64,000 bases of DNA from Vibrio sp. DW001 (GCF_029016285.1 NZ_CP091975.1:248001-312000), one strand, 5' to 3'. Counted from the stretch's first letter, positions 24,817 through 35,526 are shown. Notes: generated by a model not told the origin, from the letters alone. Program-made: numbers and translations.

Positions 24817-25836
24817 ATGCTGGTTGTTAGGCCAATAAAAAATACGGACTATGAAGCGCTACATGTATGTGCTGTCGAGTCTGGTCATGGATTCACATCC
24901 CTTCCTGTAAATGAAGAATTGCTGACCAATCGAATCAATAATTCGGTAGAGAGCTTTAGTAAACCGAATGTGACGGAACCCGGTGATGAAGGGTATCTAA
25001 TGGTTGGCTTTGATTCAGAAACAGGCGAAATAGGCGGTACAACTGGCATAGAGGCATCGATTGGGTGGGATGTTCCATTCTATACCTACCATATTAGTAA
25101 AATAGTCCACTCATCTCCTAAGCTTGGTGTGAATAATATTGTTAAGTTACTGACATTTGGTAACAACTACACGGGTTGTTCGGAAGTATGCACATTATTT
25201 TTAAGACCAAGTTTTCGTGCTGGCCTCAATGGACGTTTGATGTCTAAGTGCCGATTTTTGATCATGGCAGAGCATCCAGAGCGTTTTTCTGAAACAGTAT
25301 TCGCTGAAATGCGTGGTGTATCTGATGCTGATGGTAACTCGCCTTTCTGGCAGTGGTTGCAAGAACACTTCTTCTCCATTGACTTCACCTTAGCTGATTA
25401 CCTGACGGGTATTGGGAAAAAAGGGTTTATTGCAGACCTTATGCCTAAGCTACCTATTTATATCAACTTGCTAAGTAAAGAAGCGCAAGCGGTTATTGGT
25501 AAAGTTCACGAGAATACAGTACCGGCACTTAAGCTCTTAAAAAGAGAAGGTTTTGTTTGTCGAGACTATGTCGATATCTTTGACGCAGGTCCGACCGTTG
25601 AATGCGATCTAATGAATATTGTGTCCGTGCGAGATTCATTTAAAGCCAAGGTAAAAGTGAGAGAGCATACCAGCTCGCAAGACTATCTGATGATTAACAC
25701 TTCTTTTGAGAACTTCCGTGGCACAGCGGCGAAAGGCGCTTTTGATAAAGAGACGAATACCGTACTTTTATCGCCCGAAGTGGCAAAGGCATTAGAAGTT
25801 AAAGATGATGAATACGTTCGGATGCTCACCCAATAG
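24817..25836 (+). CDS. astA: Arginine N-succinyltransferase
   Basis: The 339-residue enzyme transfers succinyl from succinyl-CoA to arginine, the first step of the AST arginine-degradation route. The start MLVVRPIKNTDYEAL and the segments VCTLFLRPSFR, PFWQWLQEHFFSIDF and KGFIADLMPKLPIY are characteristic. ATG 24817 is chosen because GAGGAG lies 8 bases upstream; an in-frame TTG at 24811 would fall too close to it. It lies between argD and astD. The astB and astE genes are not in this window. Confidence 0.95.
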   Translation: MLVVRPIKNTDYEALHVCAVESGHGFTSLPVNEELLTNRINNSVESFSKPNVTEPGDEGYLMVGFDSETGEIGGTTGIEASIGWDVPFYTYHISKIVHSSPKLGVNNIVKLLTFGNNYTGCSEVCTLFLRPSFRAGLNGRLMSKCRFLIMAEHPERFSETVFAEMRGVSDADGNSPFWQWLQEHFFSIDFTLADYLTGIGKKGFIADLMPKLPIYINLLSKEAQAVIGKVHENTVPALKLLKREGFVCRDYVDIFDAGPTVECDLMNIVSVRDSFKAKVKVREHTSSQDYLMINTSFENFRGTAAKGAFDKETNTVLLSPEVAKALEVKDDEYVRMLTQ

Positions 25837-25883
25837 TGACGCTTGCTTGAGTAAAGTGAAACCGTAAAGATTAAGGAAAAAAG

Positions 25884-27356
25884 ATGGAACAGTGTTCTTC
25901 AGTTCAATGGATTGCAAGTCAATGGGTTGCTGGTCAAGGCGAGGCAATGAATTCGACCTCTCCTTATAATGGTAACGTTATTTGGCAAGGTGTTAGTGCG
26001 ACGTCTGTACAGGTGGAGCAAGCAGTAAAAGCCGCGCGCACTGCATTTGTTGATTGGAAAAAATTAAGCTTTTCAGAGCGAGAGACTTATATTCTTGCTT
26101 TTGCTGAAGAAGTGAAGGCAAACAGCGAAGAGATTGCTCAAATTATTGCCAAAGAGACGGGGAAACCTATCTGGGAAACTCGCACTGAAGCGGGTGCGGT
26201 TGCGGGTAAAATCGCGATATCTATTCGTGCCTATCATGAGCGTACTGGAAACACACAGCGTGAAGTTGGTGATAATCAAATTGTACTTCGTCACAAACCA
26301 CTTGGTGTTATGGCTATATTTGGCCCGTATAATTTCCCTGCTCATCTGCCTAACGGACATATGGTACCTGCTCTTTTGGCAGGGAATACGATTGTTTATA
26401 AACCGTCTGAACAGACGCCCGCGACAGCTGAACTCATCGTTAAATTATGGGAGAGAGCTGGGTTACCAACAGGGGTTATTAACCTTGTGCAGGGGGCGAA
26501 GGAGACCGGTGTAGCACTTGCCGAATCGAAAGGCATCGATGGTTTACTCTTCACCGGAAGTGCAAATACTGGCCATATCCTTCATCGACAGTTTGCTGGT
26601 CAACCTGACAAAATGCTTGCTCTAGAGATGGGCGGGAATAATCCGATGGTGATCTCCGAGCGTTATGGCGACCTCGATTCTACGGTCTATACCATTGTGC
26701 AATCCGCATTTATAAGTGCAGGTCAACGTTGTACTTGTGCTCGTCGCTTATATGTACCGGTAGGCGAAAAGGGCGATGTATTAATCAAAAAATTGACTGA
26801 AGCGACGAATAATATTTTGGTTGATGAACCATTTGCTGAGCCTCAACCTTTTATGGGGCCGCAGATCTCTGTCCAAGCCGCAGCATTTATAATAAATGCT
26901 CAAGCCAACCTCTTAAAGCTGGGTGCAGAATCAATCATTGAAGCAAAGCATACTAGCGCAGCCTTTGTAACGCCGGGTCTAATTGATGTGACCAAAATTG
27001 AATCTTTGCCAGATGAAGAATATTTCGGACCGCTTCTACAAGTTGTGCGTTATGAAGGGCTAGAGAAAGCCGTTGAGCTTGCCAATGATACTCGTTTTGG
27101 CCTGTCAGCAGGGTTAGTGTCTACTGACGACGGTGAGTGGGAGTATTTTGTTGATCATATACGAGCTGGTATCGTAAACCGTAATCGTCAATTAACTGGA
27201 GCAAGCGGTGATGCACCGTTTGGTGGACCTGGAGCCTCTGGTAACCTACGACCAAGTGCCTATTATGCCGCTGACTATTGTGCGTATCCAATGGCTTCGA
27301 TGGAAGGAAGTGAAACATTACTGCCAACAACGTTGAGCCCGGGTGTCAAACTTTAA
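25884..27356 (+). CDS. astD: N-succinylglutamate 5-semialdehyde dehydrogenase
   Basis: The 490-residue aldehyde dehydrogenase oxidises succinylglutamate semialdehyde to succinylglutamate with NAD in the AST pathway. Family features are the [14 protein letters not shown] oxyanion region, LFTGSANTG of the nucleotide site, the general-base glutamate in ALEMGGNNP and the nucleophile cysteine in [12 protein letters not shown]. It follows astA by 47 bp in the argD-astA-astD order and has an AAGGAAA ribosome-binding sequence. A DUF1338 gene follows closely. Confidence 0.95.
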   Translation: MEQCSSVQWIASQWVAGQGEAMNSTSPYNGNVIWQGVSATSVQVEQAVKAARTAFVDWKKLSFSERETYILAFAEEVKANSEEIAQIIAKETGKPIWETRTEAGAVAGKIAISIRAYHERTGNTQREVGDNQIVLRHKPLGVMAIFGPYNFPAHLPNGHMVPALLAGNTIVYKPSEQTPATAELIVKLWERAGLPTGVINLVQGAKETGVALAESKGIDGLLFTGSANTGHILHRQFAGQPDKMLALEMGGNNPMVISERYGDLDSTVYTIVQSAFISAGQRCTCARRLYVPVGEKGDVLIKKLTEATNNILVDEPFAEPQPFMGPQISVQAAAFIINAQANLLKLGAESIIEAKHTSAAFVTPGLIDVTKIESLPDEEYFGPLLQVVRYEGLEKAVELANDTRFGLSAGLVSTDDGEWEYFVDHIRAGIVNRNRQLTGASGDAPFGGPGASGNLRPSAYYAADYCAYPMASMEGSETLLPTTLSPGVKL

Positions 27357-27411
27357 TAGAAAAAACTTAGAGCGTCCAAGATTCATTTTTGATTTAAACC
27401 AAGGAGGTATT

Positions 27412-28203
27412 ATGTCACCTAGCATACTGTTTCAGTCCTTATGGAACGATTATATTGAACGACTTTGCCCTTCTGCAGATAAAGTTCATGACCTGCTTGA
27501 GGAGGGAGAGGATCTTATCAATGACCATATTGCTTTGCGTACTTTCTCATTGGCTCCACTTGGATTAGAGGTGTTAGCAAAACCATTTCTGGATCTTGGT
27601 TATAAAGCGTGCGGTGACTATGTTTTTGAAAGCAAAAACCTGACGGCAAAGCATTACGAGCACCCTGATAAGACTCAACCTAAAGTGTTTATTAGTCAAT
27701 TGGAGGTGGGATTATGCTCACCACAACTGCAATCAATTGTTGAAAAATTAGTTCTTCAGGTCGATCCTGAAAAGCTAACCAGTAGCGATTTTCTTCATCA
27801 TGGCCGTTTGTGGAATATTAGCCATGAGGATTATTTACTATTATCCAAAGAAAGCGAATACGCTGCTTGGTTAGCTGCGCATGGTTATGGCGCGAATCAT
27901 TTTACAGTGAGCGTGAATCAGCTTAATGCTTTCTCTAGCGTGAAGGCCGTTAATGATCATTTAAGAGTTGCGGGCTTTGCTATTAATGAGTCGGGTGGGG
28001 AAGTAAAGGGTTCAGCGGAAGTGCTGCTAGAACAGTCTTCCACAATGGCTGATAAAGTCCCCGTGCCATTTTCTGATGGAAAGCAGGTTATTCCCGGTGG
28101 GTTCTATGAATTTGCTTTAAGGTATCCGATGAACAACGGCGAGTTGTATCAAGGTTTTGTTGCGGCTTCTGCCGATAAGATATTTGAGAGTACGGATACG
28201 TAA
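27412..28203 (+). CDS. DUF1338 family protein (2-oxoadipate dioxygenase/decarboxylase-like)
   Basis: The 263-residue protein is a short DUF1338 member. The family relates to VOC-type metalloenzymes, and some members (HglS/YdcJ) convert 2-oxoadipate to 2-hydroxyglutarate. Candidate metal ligands are the histidines in NDHIALRTF and ANHFTVSVN and a late glutamate near GGFYEFALRYP. The start at ATG 27412 has a near-perfect AAGGAGGT ribosome-binding site; an upstream in-frame start at 27343 would overlap astD. The gene is 55 bp after astD, on the same strand, suggesting co-transcription with the arginine-degradation genes. Its substrate here is unknown. Confidence 0.8.
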   Translation: MSPSILFQSLWNDYIERLCPSADKVHDLLEEGEDLINDHIALRTFSLAPLGLEVLAKPFLDLGYKACGDYVFESKNLTAKHYEHPDKTQPKVFISQLEVGLCSPQLQSIVEKLVLQVDPEKLTSSDFLHHGRLWNISHEDYLLLSKESEYAAWLAAHGYGANHFTVSVNQLNAFSSVKAVNDHLRVAGFAINESGGEVKGSAEVLLEQSSTMADKVPVPFSDGKQVIPGGFYEFALRYPMNNGELYQGFVAASADKIFESTDT

Positions 28204-28249
28204 GGTGGGTCGGTGACTTCCTTTAATTCCGCCATCCTCACTAATCCCC

Positions 28250-28273
28250 GTCATCCCCACGAAAGTGGGGACC
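28250..28273. repeat. Single REP-type hairpin between the DUF1338 gene and epmB
   Basis: GTCATCCCCAC-GAAA-GTGGGGACC is the left half of the REPIN seen at 17401 and 3627. No matching right half follows. It lies between two convergent genes and may help terminate both transcripts. Confidence 0.75.
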
Positions 28274-28307
28274 TAAACTATTGAATGCAAACGTACATCG
28301 ATTGGTG

Positions 28308-29348
28308 TTATTCCAACCCCAAATCTAATGGCGTTTTACTTGGTCTGCCACCAATCTCTCTGGTTAGCTTCGGTACGATATACCCAGAAACACGAGTAAT
28401 GATCTCTGCCATAATCTGTTTTGCTTCTTGGTCACTAACATAGAAGTGAGCAGCCCCTTGGACCTTGTCCAATACATGTAAATAGTATGGTTGGACACCC
28501 ACATCAAATAACCTTTCATTGAGGTTAACTTGAGCGTCGACACTGTCATTAACCCCTTTTAGCAAGACGGATTGATTGAGCAGATGTGCACCAGAAGACC
28601 TGAGCTTACCTAAAGCATTCGCGAGTGGTTCATCTATCTCGTTGGCATGATTAATATGAGAAACAAAGACAACCTGTAATCTTGTATTGCGGAAAATTTG
28701 GCAGAGCTTTTCGGTGATTCGAGAAGGGATGACAACAGGCAAACGAGAGTGAATTCTCAAACGCTTGATATGCTTGAACTCCCTTAGTGCATCAATGAGC
28801 CACTCTAATTCATGGTCTTTTGCCATTAATGGGTCGCCACCAGATAATATCACTTCGTTAAGTTCTGTGTGCTCGGCTATATAGTTAAGGCTTTGCTGCC
28901 AGACAACTTTGTTTCCTTTATTGTCGCTGTAAGGAAAATGCCGTCTAAAACAGTATCGACAATTAATCGCACAGCCTCCCTTCAGTATCAGTAAGGCTCG
29001 GTTACGGTACTTGTGTAAAATGCCTGGGTTTTCATTTTCTTGCTCTTCCAACGGATCAGAAGAGTAACCATCATGAATCTCTAACTCTTCACTAACGGGT
29101 AGAACTTGGCGAAGAAGTGGATCATGGATATTTCCTTTCTCCATTTTGTCGACAAAGCTTTGAGGAACTCTTTGTGAGAACTGTTTTCTTGCGGTGAAGT
29201 TTATCTGGCCATTTTTATCTTTAGGCCACTGAGATTGAGGAATTCCAAGCTTTTTAAGTAATATTTCAGGATCGGAGATCGCATTCGTTAGTTCAATCAG
29301 CCAGTTTTGCTCAACAGCGACGGTTTTTAGGGGTATGATATGCGACAT
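28308..29348 (-). CDS. epmB: EF-P (R)-beta-lysylation enzyme EpmB (lysine 2,3-aminomutase)
   Basis: The 346-residue radical SAM, PLP-dependent enzyme converts alpha-lysine to (R)-beta-lysine for attachment to elongation factor P. The radical SAM cluster cysteines are in CAINCRYCFRRHFPY, and VILSGGDPL follows. The gene diverges from efp across 35 bp, the conserved EpmB-EF-P arrangement. EpmA, which attaches the beta-lysine, is encoded at 33618-34592. Confidence 0.96.
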   Translation of the reverse strand: MSHIIPLKTVAVEQNWLIELTNAISDPEILLKKLGIPQSQWPKDKNGQINFTARKQFSQRVPQSFVDKMEKGNIHDPLLRQVLPVSEELEIHDGYSSDPLEEQENENPGILHKYRNRALLILKGGCAINCRYCFRRHFPYSDNKGNKVVWQQSLNYIAEHTELNEVILSGGDPLMAKDHELEWLIDALREFKHIKRLRIHSRLPVVIPSRITEKLCQIFRNTRLQVVFVSHINHANEIDEPLANALGKLRSSGAHLLNQSVLLKGVNDSVDAQVNLNERLFDVGVQPYYLHVLDKVQGAAHFYVSDQEAKQIMAEIITRVSGYIVPKLTREIGGRPSKTPLDLGLE

Positions 29349-29383
29349 TAAAGTTTAACTCGAAGAAAATTTAAGAGGACAAA

Positions 29384-29950
29384 ATGGCTACAGTTAGCAC
29401 TAATGAATTCAAAGGCGGTCTTAAGCTAATGCTTGATAACGAGCCTAGTGTAATCCTTGAAAACGAATACGTAAAACCGGGTAAAGGGCAAGCATTTAAC
29501 CGTGTGAAAATTCGTAAACTTCTTTCTGGTAAGGTGCTAGAGAAAACATTTAAGTCTGGCGAAAGTTTTGAACAAGCAGACGTGATGGATATTGATCTAG
29601 ACTACCTGTACTCAGATGGTGAATTCTATCACTTTATGGACGCAGAAACATTCGAACAAACTGCGGCAGATGTAAAAGCAGTTGGTGATAGCGCTAAGTG
29701 GTTGGTTGAGAACAATACTTGTATGGTTACTTTATGGAATGGTAATCCTATCACGATAACGCCACCTAACTTTGTTGAACTAGAAGTCACTGAAACCGAC
29801 CCCGGTCTTAAAGGTGATACTGCTGGTACCGGCGGGAAACCTGCAACACTCATTACAGGTGCAGTCGTTCGTGTTCCTCTATTTATCCAAATTGGTGAAA
29901 TAATTAAAGTTGATACTCGTTCTGGTGAATATGTAGGGCGCGTTAAGTAA
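29384..29950 (+). CDS. efp: Translation elongation factor P
   Basis: The 188-residue protein rescues ribosomes stalled at polyproline stretches. The modified lysine is Lys34 in [10 protein letters not shown], the site targeted by EpmA and EpmB, both encoded nearby. The C-terminal domain ([18 protein letters not shown]) is typical. A strong intrinsic terminator follows at 29971. Confidence 0.98.
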   Translation: MATVSTNEFKGGLKLMLDNEPSVILENEYVKPGKGQAFNRVKIRKLLSGKVLEKTFKSGESFEQADVMDIDLDYLYSDGEFYHFMDAETFEQTAADVKAVGDSAKWLVENNTCMVTLWNGNPITITPPNFVELEVTETDPGLKGDTAGTGGKPATLITGAVVRVPLFIQIGEIIKVDTRSGEYVGRVK

Positions 29951-29970
29951 ACGGTATTTTAGAAAGAAGA

Positions 29971-30005
29971 AAGGGATTGATGTTTTATCATCAATCCCTT
30001 TTTTA
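29971..30005. terminator. Bidirectional intrinsic terminator between efp and frdD
   Basis: AAGGGATTGATG (29971-29982) pairs with CATCAATCCCTT (29989-30000) around a TTTTAT loop. T-runs on the plus side and A-runs on the other side let it serve both convergent transcripts, efp and the frd operon. Confidence 0.9.
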
Positions 30006-30017
30006 TCGTCATAAGAT

Positions 30018-30380
30018 TTAAATCATAAAGATAAAAATCACACTCAATGCTGAAATCAAACCAGCGATAAAGTAGCAAACAACTTTACCAACCACACCAG
30101 TGTGCAGTTTTAGGTCGTGCATACCGTGGTGAACACGGTGCATGGCATGCCACATTGGAAGGGCGAGTGTTCCGATGATAAAGAGGGCGCCAATAAAGCT
30201 GGTTGCAAAATCGGCAACGCGCTCATAACTCATCGCTTCCGCATCAATAATTCCGAGGGGGGCAAGGATACCTATCACCAATACGGTAATTGGGGTGATC
30301 ATGGCAAACCAGGTACCACCGGCACCAAATAGACCCCACCATACGGGCTCGTCTGAACGTTTTGGATGTTTATTAACCAC
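30018..30380 (-). CDS. frdD: Fumarate reductase membrane anchor subunit D
   Basis: The 120-residue membrane protein has three hydrophobic helices (about residues 23-45, 60-80 and 98-119) and the conserved [13 protein letters not shown] segment before the last helix. With FrdC it anchors the catalytic FrdAB dimer to the inner membrane and binds menaquinol. It is the last gene of frdABCD, 10 bp downstream of frdC, and ends at the shared terminator. Confidence 0.96.
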   Translation of the reverse strand: MVNKHPKRSDEPVWWGLFGAGGTWFAMITPITVLVIGILAPLGIIDAEAMSYERVADFATSFIGALFIIGTLALPMWHAMHRVHHGMHDLKLHTGVVGKVVCYFIAGLISALSVIFIFMI

Positions 30381-30390
30381 AATGAGCTCC

Positions 30391-30774
30391 TTATACGATG
30401 ATGAGTACGATTAATGAGATAGCAGCAACGGCTGCCCACTGACCAAGCACAATAATCTTCGTGTCCACGAGTTTGCCTTTCAATCGAATCGGCATCACTT
30501 GTGGGAACATCGTAAAGAATGTGTGTGCGTGGTACAGGCTCCCGGCTAACGAGACGATATTGATCGCCACGACAACAGGGTTCGCCATAAAGGTTAGCCA
30601 AGCGTCCCATGATTCGGGGCCTTTAACTAAGCTGCCTAGCCCGAAAGTTAGGCACAGTGTGAAAAATATAATGGGTAATACAGTCGCTTCACGGATCATG
30701 TACATGCGGTAGAAATTGCTCTTCTGCCACCATGTTGCTTTCATTTCGCGAACGTAAGGTTTACGGTTACTCAT
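30391..30774 (-). CDS. frdC: Fumarate reductase membrane anchor subunit C
   Basis: The 127-residue protein begins with the conserved [20 protein letters not shown] and has three membrane helices. It anchors FrdAB and takes part in quinol oxidation. The gene starts 2 bp after frdB ends, indicating tight operon coupling. Confidence 0.96.
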   Translation of the reverse strand: MSNRKPYVREMKATWWQKSNFYRMYMIREATVLPIIFFTLCLTFGLGSLVKGPESWDAWLTFMANPVVVAINIVSLAGSLYHAHTFFTMFPQVMPIRLKGKLVDTKIIVLGQWAAVAAISLIVLIIV

Positions 30775-30776
30775 CC

Positions 30777-31517
30777 TTAGTTCTCCTGAGGTTTAAGCAT
30801 AGCAATCACAAAGTCTTTAGAAGACTCAACTTTACCTTGGTTTACCGCCGCGGCAGGATCAACACTCTTCGGACAGACATCAGAGCAGAAGCCGACAAAT
30901 GTACAGCCCCACACGCCATTGTCACCGTTAAGTAGCTCCATGCGCTCTTCTTTACCATTGTCACGGCTATCTAAGTTGTAGCGGTGAGCAAGCGCGATGG
31001 CCGCAGGGCCAAGGAACTCTGGGTTCAGACCAAACTGAGGACAAGCGGCGTAACAAAGGCCACAGTTGATACAAGCAGCAAACTGCTTATATTTTGCCAT
31101 TTGTTGTGGTGTTTGGTTGTTTGGACCATCTTCCGGTGTGCGGTCATTACCGATAATATAAGGCTTAAGTGCTTCAAGACGTTCGATGAACGGCGTCATG
31201 TCGACGATTAAGTCTTTCTCGATAGGGAAGTTGGCTAACGGCTCAATCAAAAGACCGTCAGGGTAATCACGTAAAAACGTTTTACAGGCCAACTTAGGAT
31301 AGTTGTTTACCATCATGCCGCATGAGCCACAGATAGCCATACGACAAGACCAGCGATAGGACAGGTCTTTATCTAGGTTATCTTTGATGTAGCCCAGTGC
31401 GTCAAGCACGGACATCGTGTCATCGAAAGGAACTTCGAAGGTTTGCTTATAAGGCTCGGCGTCTTTTTCTGGATCGTAACGCAGAATATCGACTTTTTGA
31501 ATTCTAGTGCCCGTCAT
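30777..31517 (-). CDS. frdB: Fumarate reductase iron-sulfur subunit
   Basis: The 246-residue subunit carries the three Fe-S clusters that pass electrons from the membrane anchor to FrdA. The [2Fe-2S] cysteines are in [12 protein letters not shown], and the other two clusters use [12 protein letters not shown] and [11 protein letters not shown]. Its start codon overlaps the frdA stop codon by one base. Confidence 0.97.
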   Translation of the reverse strand: MTGTRIQKVDILRYDPEKDAEPYKQTFEVPFDDTMSVLDALGYIKDNLDKDLSYRWSCRMAICGSCGMMVNNYPKLACKTFLRDYPDGLLIEPLANFPIEKDLIVDMTPFIERLEALKPYIIGNDRTPEDGPNNQTPQQMAKYKQFAACINCGLCYAACPQFGLNPEFLGPAAIALAHRYNLDSRDNGKEERMELLNGDNGVWGCTFVGFCSDVCPKSVDPAAAVNQGKVESSKDFVIAMLKPQEN

Positions 31518-33328
31518 TACTTCTGCTCCTCTGCGGCTTGTGCGTCTACGGCTTCTTTCGCCGCCGCTTCTTCTGCTGCTGCCCCATACAGGCGAGCTTT
31601 AGGTTGAGATTTCGTGATAGTAACATCACTGTATTCAATCGTTGGTGCGCGTCCTTCGTTGAAGAGCGCAAGTGAGTGCTTCAAGTAGTTCACATCGTCA
31701 CGTTCGGTACAGCCTTCATCTAAACGTTGGTGCGCCCCGCGAGATTCACGACGAAGAATAGCCGAGTGGGCCATTGCTTCTGCCACTTCAAGGCCATAAC
31801 CGATCTCAATGGCATAAAGAAGGTCGGTGTTGAACACCTTTCCTCGGTCTTTAATGCTGATTTTCTTATAACGCTCTTTCAGCTCGGTCAGCTTATCCAT
31901 GGTCTCTTGAATGAGATCTTCGCGGCGGTAAATACCACAGCCCGCTTCCATAGAGTGGCCCATTTCTGTTCGAATGGTTGACCAGCTTTCATCGCCTTCT
32001 TGGTCCATCAATCCTTGGATACGTGCTTCTACCGCTTTCACTTGTTTTTCAATCGCGTCGTCGTTCCAGCCGGTAAACGTTTCAGCACGTTTCACCGCAC
32101 TTTCGCCTGCCACGCGGCCAAATACCACGAACTCCGCCAACGAGTTTGAGCCTAAGCGGTTTGCACCATGTAGACCTGAAGAGGCACATTCACCCACGGC
32201 AAAGAGACCTTTGATTTTCGTTTCACAACTCGGATCGGTTTCAATCCCACCCATGGTGTAGTGAACCGTTGGACGAATTGGGATCGGCTCTTTTGCCGGA
32301 TCGACGTTAACATACGCCTTCGACAGCTCACAAATAAACGGCAGACGCTCTTGAAGGTATTCTTCACCTAAGTGTCTCAGGTCTAGGTGCACCACATCGC
32401 CAAGGGGATGGTCGATGGTGTTGCCTTTTTGTTGCTCGTGCCAAAACGCTTGAGAAACTTTGTCTCGAGGACCCAGTTCCATATATTTGTTTTTCGGCTC
32501 TCCAACCGGGGTTTCCGGTCCCATTCCATAATCTTGTAGATAACGGTAACCATTTTTATTGACGATGATGCCGCCTTCGCCACGACAACCTTCGGTCATC
32601 AAGATACCCGTACCAGGAAGGCCAGTTGGGTGATATTGAACAAACTCCATATCACGCAAAGGCACACCGTGGCGATACGCCAATGCCATACCGTCGCCGG
32701 TAACAATGCCACCGTTGGTGTTGGTGTTATAAACCCGTCCCGCGCCACCCGTGGCCAGTACGACAGACTTCGCTTTAATCGTAACAAGCTCGCCTTCGGA
32801 CATGTGAATCGCAACCAAACCTTGAATCTCATCGTTTTCAACCAGTAGGTCAACCACGAAGTACTCATCAAATCGTTTGATTTGATTGTACTTGATAGAG
32901 GTTTGAAAAAGCGTATGCAGCATATGGAAGCCTGTTTTATCTGCGGCAAACCATGTGCGTTCTACTTTCATTCCTCCAAAGCGACGGACGTTCACTTCAC
33001 CGTTTTCTTTCCGGCTCCATGGACACCCCCATTGCTCCATTTGGATCATTTCTCTTGTTGCGTTTTCAACAAAATATTCAACGACATTCTGTTCACATAA
33101 CCAGTCACCACCGCCAACAGTATCGTTGAAGTGGTTATCGAGTGAATCTTCATCTTTGATGACGGCGGCAGAGCCACCTTCAGCGGCGACAGTATGTGAA
33201 CGCATTGGGTAGACTTTTGAAATCAGGGCTACTTCTAGCTCAGGATTTGCTTCAGCCGCTGCGATTGCAGTTCGAAGACCAGCGCCACCGGCGCCGATCA
33301 CTGCGATATCTGTGGTAATTATTTGCAC
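31517..33328 (-). CDS. frdA: Fumarate reductase flavoprotein subunit
   Basis: The 603-residue catalytic subunit reduces fumarate to succinate in anaerobic respiration. It has the FAD-binding [18 protein letters not shown] and the covalent-flavin histidine in [14 protein letters not shown]. Active-site segments are QYHPTGLPG and [10 protein letters not shown]. The GTG at 33328 is preferred because the family starts [15 protein letters not shown] with a GTG codon and GGAGG lies 7 bases upstream; a longer reading from 33385 would add 19 unrelated residues. The C-terminus is alanine- and glutamate-rich. A CRP/FNR-like site lies about 190 bp upstream. Confidence 0.97.
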   Translation of the reverse strand: MQIITTDIAVIGAGGAGLRTAIAAAEANPELEVALISKVYPMRSHTVAAEGGSAAVIKDEDSLDNHFNDTVGGGDWLCEQNVVEYFVENATREMIQMEQWGCPWSRKENGEVNVRRFGGMKVERTWFAADKTGFHMLHTLFQTSIKYNQIKRFDEYFVVDLLVENDEIQGLVAIHMSEGELVTIKAKSVVLATGGAGRVYNTNTNGGIVTGDGMALAYRHGVPLRDMEFVQYHPTGLPGTGILMTEGCRGEGGIIVNKNGYRYLQDYGMGPETPVGEPKNKYMELGPRDKVSQAFWHEQQKGNTIDHPLGDVVHLDLRHLGEEYLQERLPFICELSKAYVNVDPAKEPIPIRPTVHYTMGGIETDPSCETKIKGLFAVGECASSGLHGANRLGSNSLAEFVVFGRVAGESAVKRAETFTGWNDDAIEKQVKAVEARIQGLMDQEGDESWSTIRTEMGHSMEAGCGIYRREDLIQETMDKLTELKERYKKISIKDRGKVFNTDLLYAIEIGYGLEVAEAMAHSAILRRESRGAHQRLDEGCTERDDVNYLKHSLALFNEGRAPTIEYSDVTITKSQPKARLYGAAAEEAAAKEAVDAQAAEEQK

Positions 33329-33519
33329 AGTTATCCTCCAGTGTGTGTATTTGCAAAGTAATAGAGATGAACTTAAGCCCATCACTGTATGCGATGCGTA
33401 TTTAGTTTTAAATTATTTTTTGACCTGAAACTAGTTTACGGGAGCGATGTCAGGAATAAATTGATATTGGCGGTTTTTTATCGTAGAAATATGACAACAA
33501 ACTTGGCATTTATTGAATG

Positions 33520-33535
33520 TGTGATGCTCATCACT
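33520..33535. promoter_or_regulatory. CRP/FNR-like palindrome between frdA and epmA
   Basis: The sequence TGTGATGCTCATCACT contains TGAT-N4-ATCA, the core of an FNR site, and TGTGA-N6-TCAC, close to a CRP site. It lies about 190 bp upstream of frdA and 83 bp upstream of epmA. FNR control is established for frd in enteric bacteria; the assignment here is inferred. Confidence 0.5.
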
Positions 33536-33617
33536 GAGATGCGTTTTATGAATTTAACTTTCAACGTGTGTCATTTAGCTTTGAATACATACCAATCACT
33601 TACACGGACTTAGAAAT

Positions 33618-34592
33618 ATGAATAAAGAAAGCTGGCAACCTAGCGCGAGTATTGATTCGCTCAAATTAAGAGCGAAATTGATTGCTGATATTCGACATTT
33701 CTTTGTCACTAGGGACGTACTTGAAGTGGATACGCCAGCAATCAGCCATGCGACCGTGACGGATATACATTTACATACCTTTAAAACAGACTTTATTGGT
33801 CCTGGTTATGCTGGTGGACAAGCATTATATCTAATGACGAGTCCAGAATTTCATATGAAACGGTTATTAGCGGCGGGTAGTGGCTCTATTTATCAGATTT
33901 GTAAGTCTTTTCGAAATGAGGAAAATGGACGCTATCATAATCCGGAATTCACCATGTTGGAATGGTATCGAATAGGGTTTGACCATCACGATTTGATGGA
34001 TGAAATGGACGAGTTATTACAGCTTATATTGAATACTGGAAAATCGGTTCGGATTACTTATCAACAAGCGTTTTTGAGTACATTAGAGGTGTGTCCGCTT
34101 GAAGCCTCTATGCAGGAACTAAAAGAGGCAGCAGCTACATTGGGTTTAGGTGATATTGCGGGCCCTGAACAAAACAGAGACACCTTGTTGCAGTTGCTGT
34201 TCAGTTTAGGTGTTGAATCTAAAATTGGATTGCAAAGTCCCGTATTTGTTTATGATTTCCCTGCTACTCAAGCTGCTTTGGCTAAAATTAATTCAAGTGA
34301 TCCTAGGGTAGCTGACCGATTTGAGGTTTACTTTAAAGGTGTTGAATTAGCTAACGGTTTTCATGAATTGGACGACCCACAAGAGCAACTCTCTAGGTTC
34401 ATAGAAGATAATCAAAAACGTAGAGAACAAGGTTTAGACATGCAGCCTATTGATTATCATCTCATTGATGCATTGAAGGCAGGTTTGCCAGCTTGTGCCG
34501 GCGTTGCATTGGGTATTGATAGGCTAGTGATGCTCGCTCAGGGAAAAGAACACATTGATGAAGTAACCGCGTTTTCTTTTCCAAGAGCCTGA
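33618..34592 (+). CDS. epmA: Elongation factor P-(R)-beta-lysine ligase EpmA
   Basis: The 324-residue protein is a class II lysyl-tRNA synthetase paralogue without an anticodon-binding domain. It attaches (R)-beta-lysine to Lys34 of EF-P. It has the class II motif 2 region [20 protein letters not shown] and motif 3 [11 protein letters not shown]. Location beside frdA is the conserved arrangement also seen in enteric bacteria. EpmB and EF-P lie on the other side of the frd operon. Confidence 0.96.
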   Translation: MNKESWQPSASIDSLKLRAKLIADIRHFFVTRDVLEVDTPAISHATVTDIHLHTFKTDFIGPGYAGGQALYLMTSPEFHMKRLLAAGSGSIYQICKSFRNEENGRYHNPEFTMLEWYRIGFDHHDLMDEMDELLQLILNTGKSVRITYQQAFLSTLEVCPLEASMQELKEAAATLGLGDIAGPEQNRDTLLQLLFSLGVESKIGLQSPVFVYDFPATQAALAKINSSDPRVADRFEVYFKGVELANGFHELDDPQEQLSRFIEDNQKRREQGLDMQPIDYHLIDALKAGLPACAGVALGIDRLVMLAQGKEHIDEVTAFSFPRA

Positions 34593-34638
34593 TGATAGAT
34601 ATAAGATTGTGAAAGCGCACGGTTCAATAATCTCATGA

Positions 34639-35526
34639 CTAACTTACTAATATCCCAGTACCTGCAACGGCCAAAATGGCACCTAACCATGCGAATCGAT
34701 TTGGTCTCTGTCTTAGATAGAACCATAAGATGGGTAGAATCATAATCGGGGTCGTTGAAGAGAGTAAGGCGACCATTCCTACATTGCCGTCTCTTAGCGC
34801 ATAAAGAATGAGCGTCATCCCAATCGCCATCGCTAAGAAGCCGCTGATAAAAGTCACTCCCAATACCCTTATCGTTATTGGTTTACTTGACCTCGCTATT
34901 TTTGAACCTGTCGCCCTGAGTAATGCATGGGCTAAGAATGCAGCGATCATTCGGATGGCGGATGCAGCAACAGGATCAATGGCGGTTTGCATAACGGGTT
35001 TGGCAATGATGCCCCCAAGAGCCTGACAAATAGCTGCGAGTAAGCCAAGAGAAACACCAATCCATACATTGCCTCTAATCGCTTCCCAGTCGTGCTGACC
35101 TTGTTTTTTCTTACCAAAAAATATAGCGGTAAGAACGCCGGCGAATACCAAACTTGCCCCTACGAACTCAATGTTGCTCATCGTTTCGCTGAAAAGAAAA
35201 TAGCCGAGAATGGAAGAGAATACGGCGTGACAGGCGAACAATAGCCCGGCTTGTCTTGGCCCCATTCTATTCATACAGGCAAACAGTGCGGTATCTCCGA
35301 TAAAAATACCAATCAATCCAGATAAAACCATGGGGGTAACATGAACCGAGGTTACTGTGAACCAGCCACCAGTAAATGAGGCCATAATGGTCAAAATTAT
35401 GGCCGTACAACCCATACGCCATCGACTATAAGAAAACGCACCCAAGTGGCGGGCCGGGACGACAGAGATTATGCTGGAGATTGCCCACAAAAAAGCTGCA
35501 GCTAGGGCTAGCCACTCATATGACAT
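34639..35526 (-). CDS. EamA/DMT-family membrane transporter
   Basis: The 295-residue protein has about ten predicted membrane helices in two EamA repeats (about residues 5-135 and 153-293), starting AAAFLWAISSIISV. The drug/metabolite transporter superfamily includes exporters of amino acids and metabolites; the substrate cannot be told from sequence. It converges on epmA with a 46-bp gap and no obvious terminator. Confidence 0.85.
   Translation of the reverse strand: MSYEWLALAAAFLWAISSIISVVPARHLGAFSYSRWRMGCTAIILTIMASFTGGWFTVTSVHVTPMVLSGLIGIFIGDTALFACMNRMGPRQAGLLFACHAVFSSILGYFLFSETMSNIEFVGASLVFAGVLTAIFFGKKKQGQHDWEAIRGNVWIGVSLGLLAAICQALGGIIAKPVMQTAIDPVAASAIRMIAAFLAHALLRATGSKIARSSKPITIRVLGVTFISGFLAMAIGMTLILYALRDGNVGMVALLSSTTPIMILPILWFYLRQRPNRFAWLGAILAVAGTGILVS

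Noticed and set aside
31727..33212. Open frames antisense to frdA
   Set aside because: They are codon-bias shadows of a strongly conserved gene, with no start signals or family match.
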